Positions 33,524 through 41,940 of a stretch of DNA of 64,000 nucleotides are shown in pieces. The notes below the pieces were generated by a model, which saw only the letters and a list, made by a program, of their open reading frames with translations, had not been told where the DNA came from and did no database searches. The DNA comes from an uncultured Bacilli bacterium (lineage in GTDB: Bacteria; Bacillota_I; Bacilli_A; RF39; UBA660): contig CAKOMI010000002.1 in NCBI GenBank assembly GCA_934096605.1, forward strand, positions 1-64,000. Reading direction: 5' to 3'. Within the stretch, counting starts at the first letter, position 1; the number at the start of each line of letters is the position of its first letter. Both the position numbers and the translations under genes were made by a program.

Positions 33524-35767
33524 ATGAAATTTCGTGTATCTTCTAAAGACTTTACAATATTTGTAGTCTTTTGTATATTTTTACTTTATTTATGCGCTAT
33601 TGCGGTATTAAACTTTTCATCTTTTGCGGATGATGGTTCGTTTTATGGTTTAAACCCTTTTCCTGCTTTTGGAAAAGATTATATTATTTTAACTTTATTT
33701 ATGTTTGCTGTAGCGTTAGTTATTATATTTTCTAGTGTATCTTCTTATATATTTGATAAAGATAAAAGTGGTAAGAAATTTATAAACATTGGTGATAAGG
33801 AAGAAAAAGGTTATTCAAGATGGGCTAAAGAAAAAGAAATTAAAAGTGCCAAAGACGTTGTTCATGTTAAAACTATTGATCAAAATGTTGAAGGAGCAGG
33901 TGTTCCTTTGATTAACAATGGTACTGATGTTTGGGTTGATAATTCAGATTATCACACAATGATAATAGGTTCTACTGGTTCTGGTAAAACTGAATGTATT
34001 GTAAAACCCCAAGTTAACCTTTTAGCCAAAAAAGGCGAGAGTATGGTTATTAATGACCCTAAAGGTGAGCTATATAAATATTGTGGTGATTACTTAAAAG
34101 AACAAGGCTATAATATTGTTGTTTTAAATTTCCGTGATCCTACAGAAGGTAATTCTTGGAATCCTCTTTCTATGCCATACTATTATTATAAAAATGGTAA
34201 TACTGATAAAGCGATTGAGTTACTTGAGGATATAGCTAATAATATTTTAGTTGACCCTAAAAATAAAGACTCAGCTTTCTGGGAACAATCTGGTGCCGAT
34301 TATTTTGCCGGTCTTGCCCTAGCTTTATTTAGAGATGGTAAAGAAGAAGAAATAAATTTAAACTCAATTAATTTAATGAGTACTGTTGGTGAAGAAAGAA
34401 TTGGGGCTAAAACTTACGTTCAAGAATATTTCAATATGAAAGGGGAAGCTTCACCAGAATATATCTTTGCCTCAACTACTTTTAATGCACCTAGTGATAC
34501 AAAAGGAGGCATTCTATCTACTTTTAGACAAAAAATTCGTATTTTTGCTTCCCGTGAAAAATTATCAGAAATGCTTTCTTATAGTGATTTTGATATGCGT
34601 AGTATTGGTGAGAAAAAAACAGCTGTCTTCTTAATTGTGCATGATGAAAAAACAACTTACCATAGTTTACTTACTGTCTTTTTAAAACAATGTTATGAAA
34701 CTTTAGTTGAAGTTGCCCAAACAAGTGGTGGTAAATTAAAGTATCGTACTAATTTCATTCTTGATGAGTTTGCTAACATGCCTCCTTTAAGTGATGTTGA
34801 TTCCATGGTTTCAGCTGCTCGTAGTAGAAGTATTAGATTTACCTTTATTATTCAAAACTTTTCGCAATTAAATGACGTTTATGGTAAAGAGGTTGCCCAA
34901 ACTATTCGTGGTAACTGTGGTAATACAATTTACTTAATAAGCACGGAAATGGCCGCCTTAGAAGAAATAAGTAAAATGTGTGGTGAAGTTAAAAGTAAAG
35001 ACAAAGATAAAACAGCTTCTACACCACTTGTTACTGTAACTGACTTACAAAAAATGAAATTGTTCCAAGCTATAATTATGCGTATTCGTATGGCTCCATA
35101 TAAAGTGCAATATACGCCAGATTTCAAAATTAACTGGGGTATTGAAAGAAAAGATTTTCCATTTCCTCATCGGGAAGAAAAGACTGTTTCAACATTTGAT
35201 TTAAAAACTTTTGTTTCGGAAGCAAAAAGACGACAAATGATGGAAAATGCTCAAAATGGTACGTCTAATCCTAGTCCATTTAATCCTTTTGGTGGTATGG
35301 GTATGGGAGCTAATCCTTTTATGAGTGGTATGAATAGCATGAATCCTTTTGGTGGCCTTGGTAATTTAGAAACACCTACTAAGCCAGTAACAACAGAAGA
35401 ACCCGTTAAAGCTAATGGTTTAGGTATTAATGCACCAAATAAGCCACTTTCTGCCTTAACTAACGATGAAATAGATAAAATGATAGCGGATATTGATAAA
35501 AAATTAGCTGAATTAGATGCAGAAGAACAAAAAGAAAAAGAAAAACAAAAAGAAATTCAACAAGAAGAGCAAAAAATAATCGAAAAAGAGGAACCAAAGA
35601 CACCAATTGAATTACCAAAATTAGAAGAAGATGAACTAAAAAAGAAAGAACCGGAAAAATTAGAAAATAATAAACCAAAAATAAATGTTGACGTTGATTC
35701 CATTGTTATGAATGATAATGTTATTACTGACGATGAGTTCTTCGATGATTTCTTTGGTGATGAATAA
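33524..35767 (+). CDS. VirD4/TraG-type type IV coupling ATPase
   Basis: 747 residues from the ATG at 33524 (GGAGG six bases upstream). Two N-terminal spans (about 8-35 and 50-75), then the coupling-protein core: Walker A GSTGSGKT at 149-156, INDPKGELYKYCG, NSWNPLS, QSGADYFAGLA, Walker B FILDEFANMP, RSRSIRFTFIIQNFSQL, GNCGNTIYL. These are hallmarks of VirD4/TraG ATPases that feed DNA or protein substrates to a type IV secretion channel. After residue 565 comes a Gly/Asn/Met-Pro-Phe low-complexity stretch, a Glu/Lys coiled coil, IELPKLEEDE and an acidic end, possibly a substrate-recruiting tail. No VirB4, VirB6 or relaxase is nearby; the neighbours are Tad-type genes. Confidence 0.93.
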   Translation: MKFRVSSKDFTIFVVFCIFLLYLCAIAVLNFSSFADDGSFYGLNPFPAFGKDYIILTLFMFAVALVIIFSSVSSYIFDKDKSGKKFINIGDKEEKGYSRWAKEKEIKSAKDVVHVKTIDQNVEGAGVPLINNGTDVWVDNSDYHTMIIGSTGSGKTECIVKPQVNLLAKKGESMVINDPKGELYKYCGDYLKEQGYNIVVLNFRDPTEGNSWNPLSMPYYYYKNGNTDKAIELLEDIANNILVDPKNKDSAFWEQSGADYFAGLALALFRDGKEEEINLNSINLMSTVGEERIGAKTYVQEYFNMKGEASPEYIFASTTFNAPSDTKGGILSTFRQKIRIFASREKLSEMLSYSDFDMRSIGEKKTAVFLIVHDEKTTYHSLLTVFLKQCYETLVEVAQTSGGKLKYRTNFILDEFANMPPLSDVDSMVSAARSRSIRFTFIIQNFSQLNDVYGKEVAQTIRGNCGNTIYLISTEMAALEEISKMCGEVKSKDKDKTASTPLVTVTDLQKMKLFQAIIMRIRMAPYKVQYTPDFKINWGIERKDFPFPHREEKTVSTFDLKTFVSEAKRRQMMENAQNGTSNPSPFNPFGGMGMGANPFMSGMNSMNPFGGLGNLETPTKPVTTEEPVKANGLGINAPNKPLSALTNDEIDKMIADIDKKLAELDAEEQKEKEKQKEIQQEEQKIIEKEEPKTPIELPKLEEDELKKKEPEKLENNKPKINVDVDSIVMNDNVITDDEFFDDFFGDE

Positions 35768-35797
35768 AATCTAGTTATTATAGCTAGATTTTTTTTC
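35767..35797 (+). terminator. Terminator of the VirD4-like gene
   Basis: AATCTAG (35768-35774) pairs with CTAGATT (35784-35790), followed by a T run. Confidence 0.8.
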
Positions 35798-35838
35798 TAT
35801 TATTGTGCTATAATTTTGGTGATATAGAGGGTGATAAT

Positions 35839-37422
35839 GTGATACTAAAAAAACCATATGCTTTTCTAATTAAACATTTTAAAGCAATTCATTTATTTTT
35901 AGGTGCAGTACTTACTTACTTAATCTTTAGAACTGGTCTAATAGTTAATTTTTTCCAAACATATATTAAAGCTAATTATTATACAAGTGAGGTAAACTTA
36001 CCTGGCATATATATCAATATATTTATGTATTTGGCTATAGTATTTGCTTTATTTTTGAGCTTTGCAGTTTACTTTTTAATGAAGCAAAAAGAAAAAGATA
36101 CTAAATTTTATTTTTTTATTATCTTTTATTATATTCTTCTACTAGTAGCTATAACTTTTTGCTATAGTATTTTACAAAATATTGAATCAGCAACTTTAGG
36201 AGCTCAGGTTATCAGAGTTTACCGTGATATTTCTTTTATTTTCTATTTACCTCAGTTTTTCTTTACTGGTTACTCATTTTTAAGAGGTATTGGTTTTGAT
36301 ATTAAAAAATTTAATTTTGAAAGTGATGCGAAGGAATTAGAAATAACTGATTTAGATAGTGAAGAATTTGAACTTACTTTTGGCAAAGATTCTTATAAAT
36401 ATAAAAGAAAAATAAGAAGGTTTATTAGAGAATTTAAATATTATGTTTTAGAAAATAAACTATCATTTATTATTTTAAGTTCGATATGTGTAGTCATTGT
36501 AGGTGTTTTATTATATTTGAATTTTGGGGTTTATCATAAAACTTACCGAGAGACCTCAAAGATTAATCATAATCACTTAGTTGTTCAAGTTATGGATTCA
36601 GTACTAACGCCATTTGATTCAGGTGGTAAAACAATTGATGGCAAATACTATTTAGCCATAGCTTTTAAAATAAAAAATACTAGTACTAAAGATACAGCTT
36701 TAGATTATGAAAACTTTAAACTTGAAGTATCAAAAAGAAAAATAGCTCCAACCTTAGATCGCTCTAGTTATTTTCCTTTGTTAGGTATTGGTTATACTAG
36801 AGATACAACTATTTTAGCTGGTAGTGAGTCTACTTACGTTATTCCTTATGAAATTGATGAATCATTTTTGAATCAAAAAATAGTTTTAAAAATATTAGAT
36901 TCTTTAACTTATGAAATAGGTAGTATTACCCCTATATATAAAACAGTTAATTTAAATTATGATAAAATACTTAATAATAAAGAAATTAGAACAGTTAATA
37001 AAGGTAAAATATTAGAGCTTTCAAAAACTTTACTTGGTTTAACACAAGTACAAATAAATGATGTGAAAACTAACTCTTCTTATGAATATCAATATAGATC
37101 ATGTAAACAAGGAATTTGTCAAGATTTAAAAGATCGAGTAGTAGCTAGTCAATCTAAAAAGTTATTAATATTAAATAGAATGTTTACAATGGATGAATAC
37201 ACTAATTATTATATGGCTAAAAAAGGATCAGGATCTTTTGTTAATGATTTTGTTACTATTAAATACAAAGATACTGAAATTAAGCCTAAAGACGTAACAC
37301 CTAAAAACTTAAAAGATTATTGGCTATTTGAAGTTCCAGAAGACTATCAAATTTCTAATAGTGAACTTTTAATAACTATTTGTGGAGAAATATATAAGAT
37401 GAAATTAGATGGGAGTGAATAA
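35839..37422 (+). CDS. Polytopic membrane protein with large extracytoplasmic domain, unknown
   Basis: 527 residues from the GTG at 35839, set by AGAGGGTGAT; the neighbouring ATG is out of frame. About five hydrophobic segments (20-42, 62-84, 90-112, 130-150, 200-222) with a charged cytoplasmic stretch at 150-200. Then a 300-residue C-terminal domain (KYYLAIAFKIKNTSTKDTAL, ISNSELLITICGEIYKM) that resembles DUF4352-like beta domains in its first part. Not a recognised secretion component. Placed directly after the VirD4-like gene it is a candidate channel or scaffold subunit (inference). Confidence 0.65.
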   Translation: MILKKPYAFLIKHFKAIHLFLGAVLTYLIFRTGLIVNFFQTYIKANYYTSEVNLPGIYINIFMYLAIVFALFLSFAVYFLMKQKEKDTKFYFFIIFYYILLLVAITFCYSILQNIESATLGAQVIRVYRDISFIFYLPQFFFTGYSFLRGIGFDIKKFNFESDAKELEITDLDSEEFELTFGKDSYKYKRKIRRFIREFKYYVLENKLSFIILSSICVVIVGVLLYLNFGVYHKTYRETSKINHNHLVVQVMDSVLTPFDSGGKTIDGKYYLAIAFKIKNTSTKDTALDYENFKLEVSKRKIAPTLDRSSYFPLLGIGYTRDTTILAGSESTYVIPYEIDESFLNQKIVLKILDSLTYEIGSITPIYKTVNLNYDKILNNKEIRTVNKGKILELSKTLLGLTQVQINDVKTNSSYEYQYRSCKQGICQDLKDRVVASQSKKLLILNRMFTMDEYTNYYMAKKGSGSFVNDFVTIKYKDTEIKPKDVTPKNLKDYWLFEVPEDYQISNSELLITICGEIYKMKLDGSE

Positions 37423-37866
37423 TTTTTATGGCAAGAAGAGGAGTTTAGGCAAAAACATGGCTTAAAACCTTGTGCTTTTTTAACTGAGTGGAATGTTAGA
37501 TATGGAGCAGCTGGGATTCAATATTTAGATATGTGTCTTACACAAAGATTAAGTGATTTTGCTACTGCTGGTTGTATCAATCAAGTGCAATATTTAGTAC
37601 TTTTACATTTAGTAAGTCGGCACTTAGGCTATACACCTGGTCGTTTTACTTGGTTTTATAACAATATTCAAATATATGATAGACATATTGATTCTGTAAA
37701 AGAAATGTTAAATAGAGAACCGGTTGACTGTCAACCAGAAATAGTGTTAAATCCTGATAAAACTGACTTTTATGATTTTACAGTAGAAGATATTCAAATT
37801 AAGGGCTATCCAAGAAAAAGAATTCGGGAGAAAAATCCTCAGTTAAAGTTTGAAATAGGTATCTAG
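37423..37866 (+). pseudogene. thyA: Thymidylate synthase (ThyA) C-terminal remnant
   Basis: Open frame starting immediately after the previous stop with no in-frame start until 37531: WQEEEFRQKHGLKPCAF, TQRLSDFATAGCINQVQY, LGYTPGRFTWFYNNIQIYD, SVKEMLNREP, DFTVEDIQIKGY. These align with the second half of ThyA: PC nucleophile region, QR--D dUMP-binding Arg/Asp, Asn of the folate site, and the H-Y region where His is Gln here. The first half of the gene is absent and an upstream protein's stop abuts it, so this is a truncated remnant, unless a divergent short ThyA-like protein starts at 37531 without the Cys. Some key positions already differ from active ThyA. Confidence 0.65.
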
Positions 37867-37936
37867 TTAGTATCTTTCCTTTTAAAAAAAACGTGGTATA
37901 ATAGGCATTACCGGTTATTTGAAAGGAGTAGTTAAT

Positions 37937-38431
37937 ATGCCAGAAACTAAAATATTAACTAATGATGAAAAAGTAATTTCTTTATTCTATAATAAACAGA
38001 AAAATACTAGTTTAAGTGATTTATATATTTTAAAAGATAAAATAGTTAAAAATGAACCAGATCTTTTATTAAAAGAATTACTTTTAATTGAAATAGATAT
38101 ATTAATTAAGTATCAAAGTGAAGAAGAGATTATCAATTTGTCTCCAGAACTAAACACTAATATTTTAATAAAGCTTTACGAAGAACAAAAAATTTCTAAA
38201 GATACACTAGGCGAGTGCATATTCTTTATTCCTTGTTATGCAGGGGTAATACTTAGAACTTTACAAAGTGTTATGGGGGAACAAGATTATTACCGTTTAT
38301 ATAGGGAATGTCCTACAGATGATGAAGCCCACTTAATGGAAATATTTAATTTTGAATTAACTGGGGAAATCGAAAAAAAAGAAGATGAAAAAATTATTTA
38401 TGAATCATTTAAAAAAATCTTAAAAAAGTAA
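37937..38431 (+). CDS. Unknown soluble protein in the pilus/secretion locus
   Basis: 164 residues from the ATG at 37937 (GAAAGGAG upstream). All-helical looking, acidic, no signal peptide or span (KILTNDEKVISLFYNKQKN, LLKELLLIEIDILIKY, CIFFIPCYAGVILRTLQ). Not recognised. A TATAAT at 37897-37902 precedes it. Perhaps a cytoplasmic partner of the machine; no sequence evidence for function. Confidence 0.7.
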   Translation: MPETKILTNDEKVISLFYNKQKNTSLSDLYILKDKIVKNEPDLLLKELLLIEIDILIKYQSEEEIINLSPELNTNILIKLYEEQKISKDTLGECIFFIPCYAGVILRTLQSVMGEQDYYRLYRECPTDDEAHLMEIFNFELTGEIEKKEDEKIIYESFKKILKK

Positions 38432-38458
38432 AATATGTCAATTTTCTTATAATAGAAA

Positions 38459-38487
38459 TTGATATTTATTTAAAAAAAAGTTATAAT
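38459..38487 (+). promoter_or_regulatory. Promoter of the pilin-like gene cluster
   Basis: TTGATA (38459-38464), 17 bases, TATAAT (38482-38487), then AGGAGG before the ATG at 38514. The strength fits a gene for an abundant pilin. Confidence 0.75.
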
Positions 38488-38513
38488 AATGTATAGATAG
38501 GAGGAATTAATAA

Positions 38514-38759
38514 ATGAAAGAAGCGACTGGTGAATTAAATATGACTGTTGTTACTGTAGTAGCAATTGCTGCCGTAGCTGCATTCTTTTATGCCTTTATT
38601 TGGCCAAGTATCAAAGGAACCATAACTGCTAGTACTAGATGCTCTATGGCTGTTAATTGTAATGATGACTATACTCAATGTCACTATACTGATGAAAGTG
38701 GTACAGAGTCAACAGAAACAATAAATTGCAAAACATATTTTGAAAGTGCTAATAAATAA
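38514..38759 (+). CDS. Small Flp-like pilin candidate 1
   Basis: 81 residues, AGGAGGA before the ATG. MKEATGELN followed at once by a hydrophobic helix (TVVTVVAIAAVAAFFYAFIW) and a short Cys-containing tail (four Cys). Size and design fit Flp-type major pilins of Tad systems, but the start lacks the canonical G|xxxxEY site: the Gly in EATG is followed directly by Glu. Shares its first nine residues with the next gene. Confidence 0.7.
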   Translation: MKEATGELNMTVVTVVAIAAVAAFFYAFIWPSIKGTITASTRCSMAVNCNDDYTQCHYTDESGTESTETINCKTYFESANK

Positions 38760-38775
38760 TAATTAGGAGGTAAAT

Positions 38776-39018
38776 ATGAAAGAGGCGACTGGTGAGTTAA
38801 ATACTATGGTTATTGTGGTAATTATTGTGGCTATGCTAGTAGCCTTCTTTTACTTTACCATATGGCCTGCTATTAAAAATAACATGAATCAAAATAGTGC
38901 ATGTGCAAGAGCTATATGTCCTAAAGAAAACAGAAGCAGTGATGGTAGAACAGTTGATTGTTATGTTTATGAAAACAATCAAAAATCAGATACCTTTAAA
39001 TGTGTATGGAAGGGTTAA
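38776..39018 (+). CDS. Small Flp-like pilin candidate 2
   Basis: 80 residues, TTAGGAGG before the ATG. Same MKEATGELN start, hydrophobic helix (TMVIVVIIVAMLVAFFYFTI), WPAIKNN and a Cys-containing tail (four Cys). Paralogue of the previous gene. The pair implies two pilin subunits. Confidence 0.7.
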   Translation: MKEATGELNTMVIVVIIVAMLVAFFYFTIWPAIKNNMNQNSACARAICPKENRSSDGRTVDCYVYENNQKSDTFKCVWKG

Positions 39019-39033
39019 TAAAGGGGTGAAATT

Positions 39034-39546
39034 ATGCGAGAAGCCATAGGTGGTACATGGTTATTTCAAATTGTTATTATATTCATTCTGTTATTTACAG
39101 GATTTATGTGCCTTTCTATTAATCGTTCCAAGGCATTTAATGTTAAGGATGAAATTATTCAAACAATTCAAAGTTATAATGGTATTGACTTACAAAAAGA
39201 TTATAGTGATGGTGATGTTGGCCCTTTAGCAGATATTGTTACTTATATTAAAGATAATTCATATCGGACTGTTGGGGTAAAACCACAAGCAATAAAAAAT
39301 GTTGGTGGTGATAGTGTTGAATATACATGCTTTAATAAAGATGGGAAGAATACCTCATCTAATCCAGTTTTTTGTATTGCACCTGTTAGTTCTAAGAATG
39401 ATGCTGGTGATAACTTTAAAGAATTACCGGATATGATTTATTATCGTGTGGTTGTTTTTTATCAGCTTGATTTACCAGTTTTTCATGATTTGTTTAATTT
39501 TCGGGTAGTAGGAGATACAAAAACCCTTTATGGAGGTAGAAAATGA
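39034..39546 (+). CDS. TadE-like minor pilin 1
   Basis: 170 residues. MREAIGGTW followed by a hydrophobic helix (LFQIVIIFILLFTGFMCLSI) and a soluble domain beginning NRSKAFNVKDEIIQTIQSY. The next gene has the same layout (MRQAIGTTW, NYTKAFKVKNELVTIVEKY), and the 10909 protein of the first operon is more distantly alike. Fits TadE/TadF-type pseudopilins by context. Its stop overlaps the next start (ATGA). Confidence 0.7.
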   Translation: MREAIGGTWLFQIVIIFILLFTGFMCLSINRSKAFNVKDEIIQTIQSYNGIDLQKDYSDGDVGPLADIVTYIKDNSYRTVGVKPQAIKNVGGDSVEYTCFNKDGKNTSSNPVFCIAPVSSKNDAGDNFKELPDMIYYRVVVFYQLDLPVFHDLFNFRVVGDTKTLYGGRK

Positions 39547-40013
39547 GACAGGCAATAGGTACAACATGGGTAATGCAGTTAGTAATAATATTTATGTTAA
39601 TCTTTGTTGCTTTCTTAGCTTTAACAATTAACTATACGAAAGCTTTTAAAGTGAAAAATGAATTAGTTACTATTGTTGAAAAGTATGAAGGTATTCAAAC
39701 AAAGTCAGGTGGTTCGATTGAATTAATCAATAATTATTTAAGTTATAATGGTTATGGTACGATGAAGGCTTGTGAAACTGGTTATTATGGTGTAGATAAT
39801 TTAAATGATCCTACTCTTAAAGAGGTTGTGAAAGGTCAAAAATACTACTATTGTATTAAGCCAATTTCATCAAAAAGTACATCGACACCTAACCGAGAAA
39901 AATATAAAATTCAAATATTTTTTAAATTTAGTTTGCCTGTAATAGGGGATATATTCACGTTTGCTGTTGAAGGAACAACAATTGATATTACAAACCCTAA
40001 TAGTGAAATATAG
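39543..40013 (+). CDS. TadE-like minor pilin 2
   Basis: 156 residues, TGGAGGTAGAAA before the ATG. MRQAIGTTWVMQLVIIFMLI then NYTKAFKVKNELVTIVEKYE and a soluble domain ending in FFKFSLPVIGDIFTFAVEG, matching VFYQLDLPVFHDLFNFRVVG of its paralogue. Paired pseudopilins are usual in Tad loci. Confidence 0.7.
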   Translation: MRQAIGTTWVMQLVIIFMLIFVAFLALTINYTKAFKVKNELVTIVEKYEGIQTKSGGSIELINNYLSYNGYGTMKACETGYYGVDNLNDPTLKEVVKGQKYYYCIKPISSKSTSTPNREKYKIQIFFKFSLPVIGDIFTFAVEGTTIDITNPNSEI

Positions 40014-40021
40014 GAGGAATT

Positions 40022-41059
40022 ATGAATGTTAAAATAGTAAATAAATATGCTGCTTTATTAGCAGGACTTGATATTGATTTTATTAAAAGTATTGATGGTG
40101 AATTTACTCCTGAAGATATCGTTATGCAATTTTCTAATTTTTTCTTTAATAAGATGATTATTGATATAACAGCTATCAAAGGGTATCAAGACATTACTAA
40201 AATTCAAGAATTATCAGTCAACATGGATATGAGTAAAGTTATTCTTCTTTTAGATGATTCTGAGGTTGTTAATAGCCCTAGATATTTATCTCAACTAGTT
40301 TCAATGGGAATATATAACTTTACTAGAAATGTTGATGCCATTAAATTTTTAATTGATAATCCTAATTCATATAAAGATGTGGCCCAGTACCATCAATTAA
40401 ATAATCAAATGATGAGTTATCCAGAGACTTCTAAAAATGTTTCTAACGATATGGCTGATGGTTCTTATGCTTCACCAACTATTATTTATGAAGAAAGAAA
40501 TTTAAGAATTATTGGGATAAAAAATGTTACTGAACATGCTGGTAGTACAACTTTAACATACTTACTTAAGAAACAATTAGAAAAGAAATATCGCGTTGTT
40601 GCTGTTGAGGTTGATGATAATGACTTTATGTTTTTTAACGATAAATCTCTAAAGCATACTAATCATATGGAACTTCAAAACTTTATTGCGGCAAATTACA
40701 ATGCTGACGTTATATTGGTCGACTTAAATAATCAAGGCCCTGTTGCGGCTTGCAATGAGGTATTATATTTAATAGAGCCAGGTCTTATAAAATTAAATAA
40801 ATTAATAAGAAAAGACAAAAAAGCTTTTGAAAAGTTAAAAGGAGAAAAAATAATTCTTAATAGAAGTGTTTTAAATAGTACTGATGTGGCTGATTTTGAA
40901 TATGAGTCACGGAGTAAAGTATATTATAATATTCCATATTTAGATGATAAACTTGACAATAATCATGTTTTAAATGAATTACTTATTAAAATGGGTTTTG
41001 CAAGATTAGATGAAGATAATTCTGAAAAGGGTGGCAAACTATTTAGTATATTTAAATAG
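40022..41059 (+). CDS. TadZ/CpaE-like MinD-family protein
   Basis: 345 residues, TAGGAGG before the ATG. N-terminal receiver-like half (about 1-130; VILLLDDSEVVNSPRYLSQL), then a MinD-like half starting RIIGIKNVTEHAGSTTLTYL, where the deviant Walker A (KGGxGKT) is degenerate (EHAGSTTL, no Lys), and VILVDLNNQGPVAACNEVLY in place of the switch-II region. TadZ/CpaE proteins position Tad pilus machines at the pole; several have weak or lost ATPase motifs. It closes the pilin cluster and belongs functionally with cpaF-tadBC at 13-16 kb. Confidence 0.72.
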   Translation: MNVKIVNKYAALLAGLDIDFIKSIDGEFTPEDIVMQFSNFFFNKMIIDITAIKGYQDITKIQELSVNMDMSKVILLLDDSEVVNSPRYLSQLVSMGIYNFTRNVDAIKFLIDNPNSYKDVAQYHQLNNQMMSYPETSKNVSNDMADGSYASPTIIYEERNLRIIGIKNVTEHAGSTTLTYLLKKQLEKKYRVVAVEVDDNDFMFFNDKSLKHTNHMELQNFIAANYNADVILVDLNNQGPVAACNEVLYLIEPGLIKLNKLIRKDKKAFEKLKGEKIILNRSVLNSTDVADFEYESRSKVYYNIPYLDDKLDNNHVLNELLIKMGFARLDEDNSEKGGKLFSIFK

Positions 41060-41087
41060 ACTGAGTGTTAAAGCTCAGTTTTTTTAA
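41060..41087 (+). terminator. Terminator of the pilin/TadZ cluster
   Basis: ACTGAG (41060-41065) pairs with CTCAGT (41074-41079), then a T run. Confidence 0.8.
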
Positions 41088-41101
41088 GTTCTTAAGACAT
41101 G

Positions 41102-41126
41102 AAAAAAACCCATTAAATGGGTTTAA
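41102..41126 (-). terminator. Terminator of the tRNA-Asn gene
   Basis: AAACCCA (41106-41112) pairs with TGGGTTT (41118-41124). On the minus strand the stem is followed by a T run (A run at 41102-41108 on plus). Confidence 0.8.
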
Positions 41127-41134
41127 TTATCAAA

Positions 41135-41210
41135 TGGCGCTCAATGTAGGACTCGGACCTACGACCCAACGGTTAACAGCCGTTTGCTCTACCGACTGAG
41201 CTAATTGAGC
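41135..41210 (-). tRNA. tRNA-Asn (anticodon GTT)
   Basis: 76 bases including an encoded CCA. On the minus strand: acceptor GCTCAAT pairs with ATTGAGC, TA at 8-9, D arm GCTC...GAGC, anticodon loop CTGTTAACC with GTT (plus-strand AAC at 41175-41177), T arm with GTCCGAGTC, discriminator G. Encoded opposite to its neighbours, with its own terminator. Confidence 0.96.
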
Positions 41211-41311
41211 AGTACATACAAATTATATAATACGCATCTTGTTTTTGTCAACAAAAAATTGCAAAAAAATTTAAAAATTGTTATACTTATAAAGTAAGAA
41301 GGTGAATTTAA

Positions 41312-41680
41312 ATGAATAATGACCAAAATGAAAAAAAATATCAAGATATTCCAACGTCTTTTTTTAAACCAATAAAAGAGGTTAAAGAACAACAAGAAGA
41401 GTTAATTGCTAATTATAATAAAGAAAATAATATTAATACTGATAATACGGCTTTATTAGAAAGAGAAATTGAATCATTAAAAAAAGCTCTAAAAAGAAAA
41501 CAACAAGGTATGTCTTACTTAGGTGTTTTAATTGTAGTCGTGATTGTTAACTTAGTATGGTTTTTAGGCGTTAAATTTATCATTGTTCCTAAGTATGAAA
41601 AATATGTAAAAGACAATCAAGAAATTAAAGAAAATTATGATAATTTGAAGCGTAAAGTTGATGCAATAGTTGGGGAATAA
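41312..41680 (+). CDS. Small single-span protein with coiled coils
   Basis: 122 residues, AAGGTG before the ATG. Soluble Gln/Glu/Lys-rich N-terminal part with a coiled coil (about 45-67), one membrane span (YLGVLIVVVIVNLVWFLGVK) and a short charged helix outside (NQEIKENYDNLKRKVDAIVG). No known family. Confidence 0.65.
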   Translation: MNNDQNEKKYQDIPTSFFKPIKEVKEQQEELIANYNKENNINTDNTALLEREIESLKKALKRKQQGMSYLGVLIVVVIVNLVWFLGVKFIIVPKYEKYVKDNQEIKENYDNLKRKVDAIVGE

Positions 41681-41781
41681 GAGAATTTCGACAATGCTCG
41701 ACAACATGTGATTTTATGCGACAAAACTTCTTAAAATATCCCCCTTGTATTATTAAAAAAAGGTGCTAATATATTAATCAC

Positions 41782-41920
41782 CAAACGAAATTTGTTTGGT
41801 AAAAGGTCTTTACTTCCACAAAAAAATTATAATAAACACTACCCTATACAAATACGTTTTTAAAATCACACTTCTAAAATTGGAAAAAGACCTTTTGACA
41901 GCTTCGGCTGTCTTTTTAAA
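41782..41920 (+). ncRNA. Candidate structured RNA ending in a UUCG terminator
   Basis: The 320-base gap before sipW has no plausible ORF but has ordered structure: hairpin ACCAAAC/GTTTGGT (about 41782-41802), a long-range stem in which AAAAGGTCTTT (about 41801-41812) pairs with AAAGACCTTTT (41885-41896), and a terminator GACAGC-TTCG-GCTGTC (41897-41912) followed by T. The enclosed 70 bases are AT-rich. This resembles a free small RNA such as 6S RNA in outline, but no Rfam family was recognised, so it may instead be a leader remnant. Confidence 0.5.
41897..41917 (+). terminator. UUCG-loop terminator upstream of sipW
   Basis: GACAGC (41897-41902), TTCG, GCTGTC (41907-41912), T run. It isolates the candidate RNA from the sipW promoter downstream. 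Confidence 0.85.
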
Positions 41921-41940
41921 TTTCAAAAAAACAAAATCTA

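Noticed and set aside
38432..38467. Imperfect inverted repeat after the 37937 gene, considered as a terminator
   Set aside because: The stem has a bulge, no real T run follows, and its right arm holds the -35 of the pilin promoter.
33524..41059. Interpretation as a conventional integrative conjugative element
   Set aside because: Relaxase, VirB4, VirB6-like, integrase and att repeats are all missing, and the neighbours are Tad-type genes.
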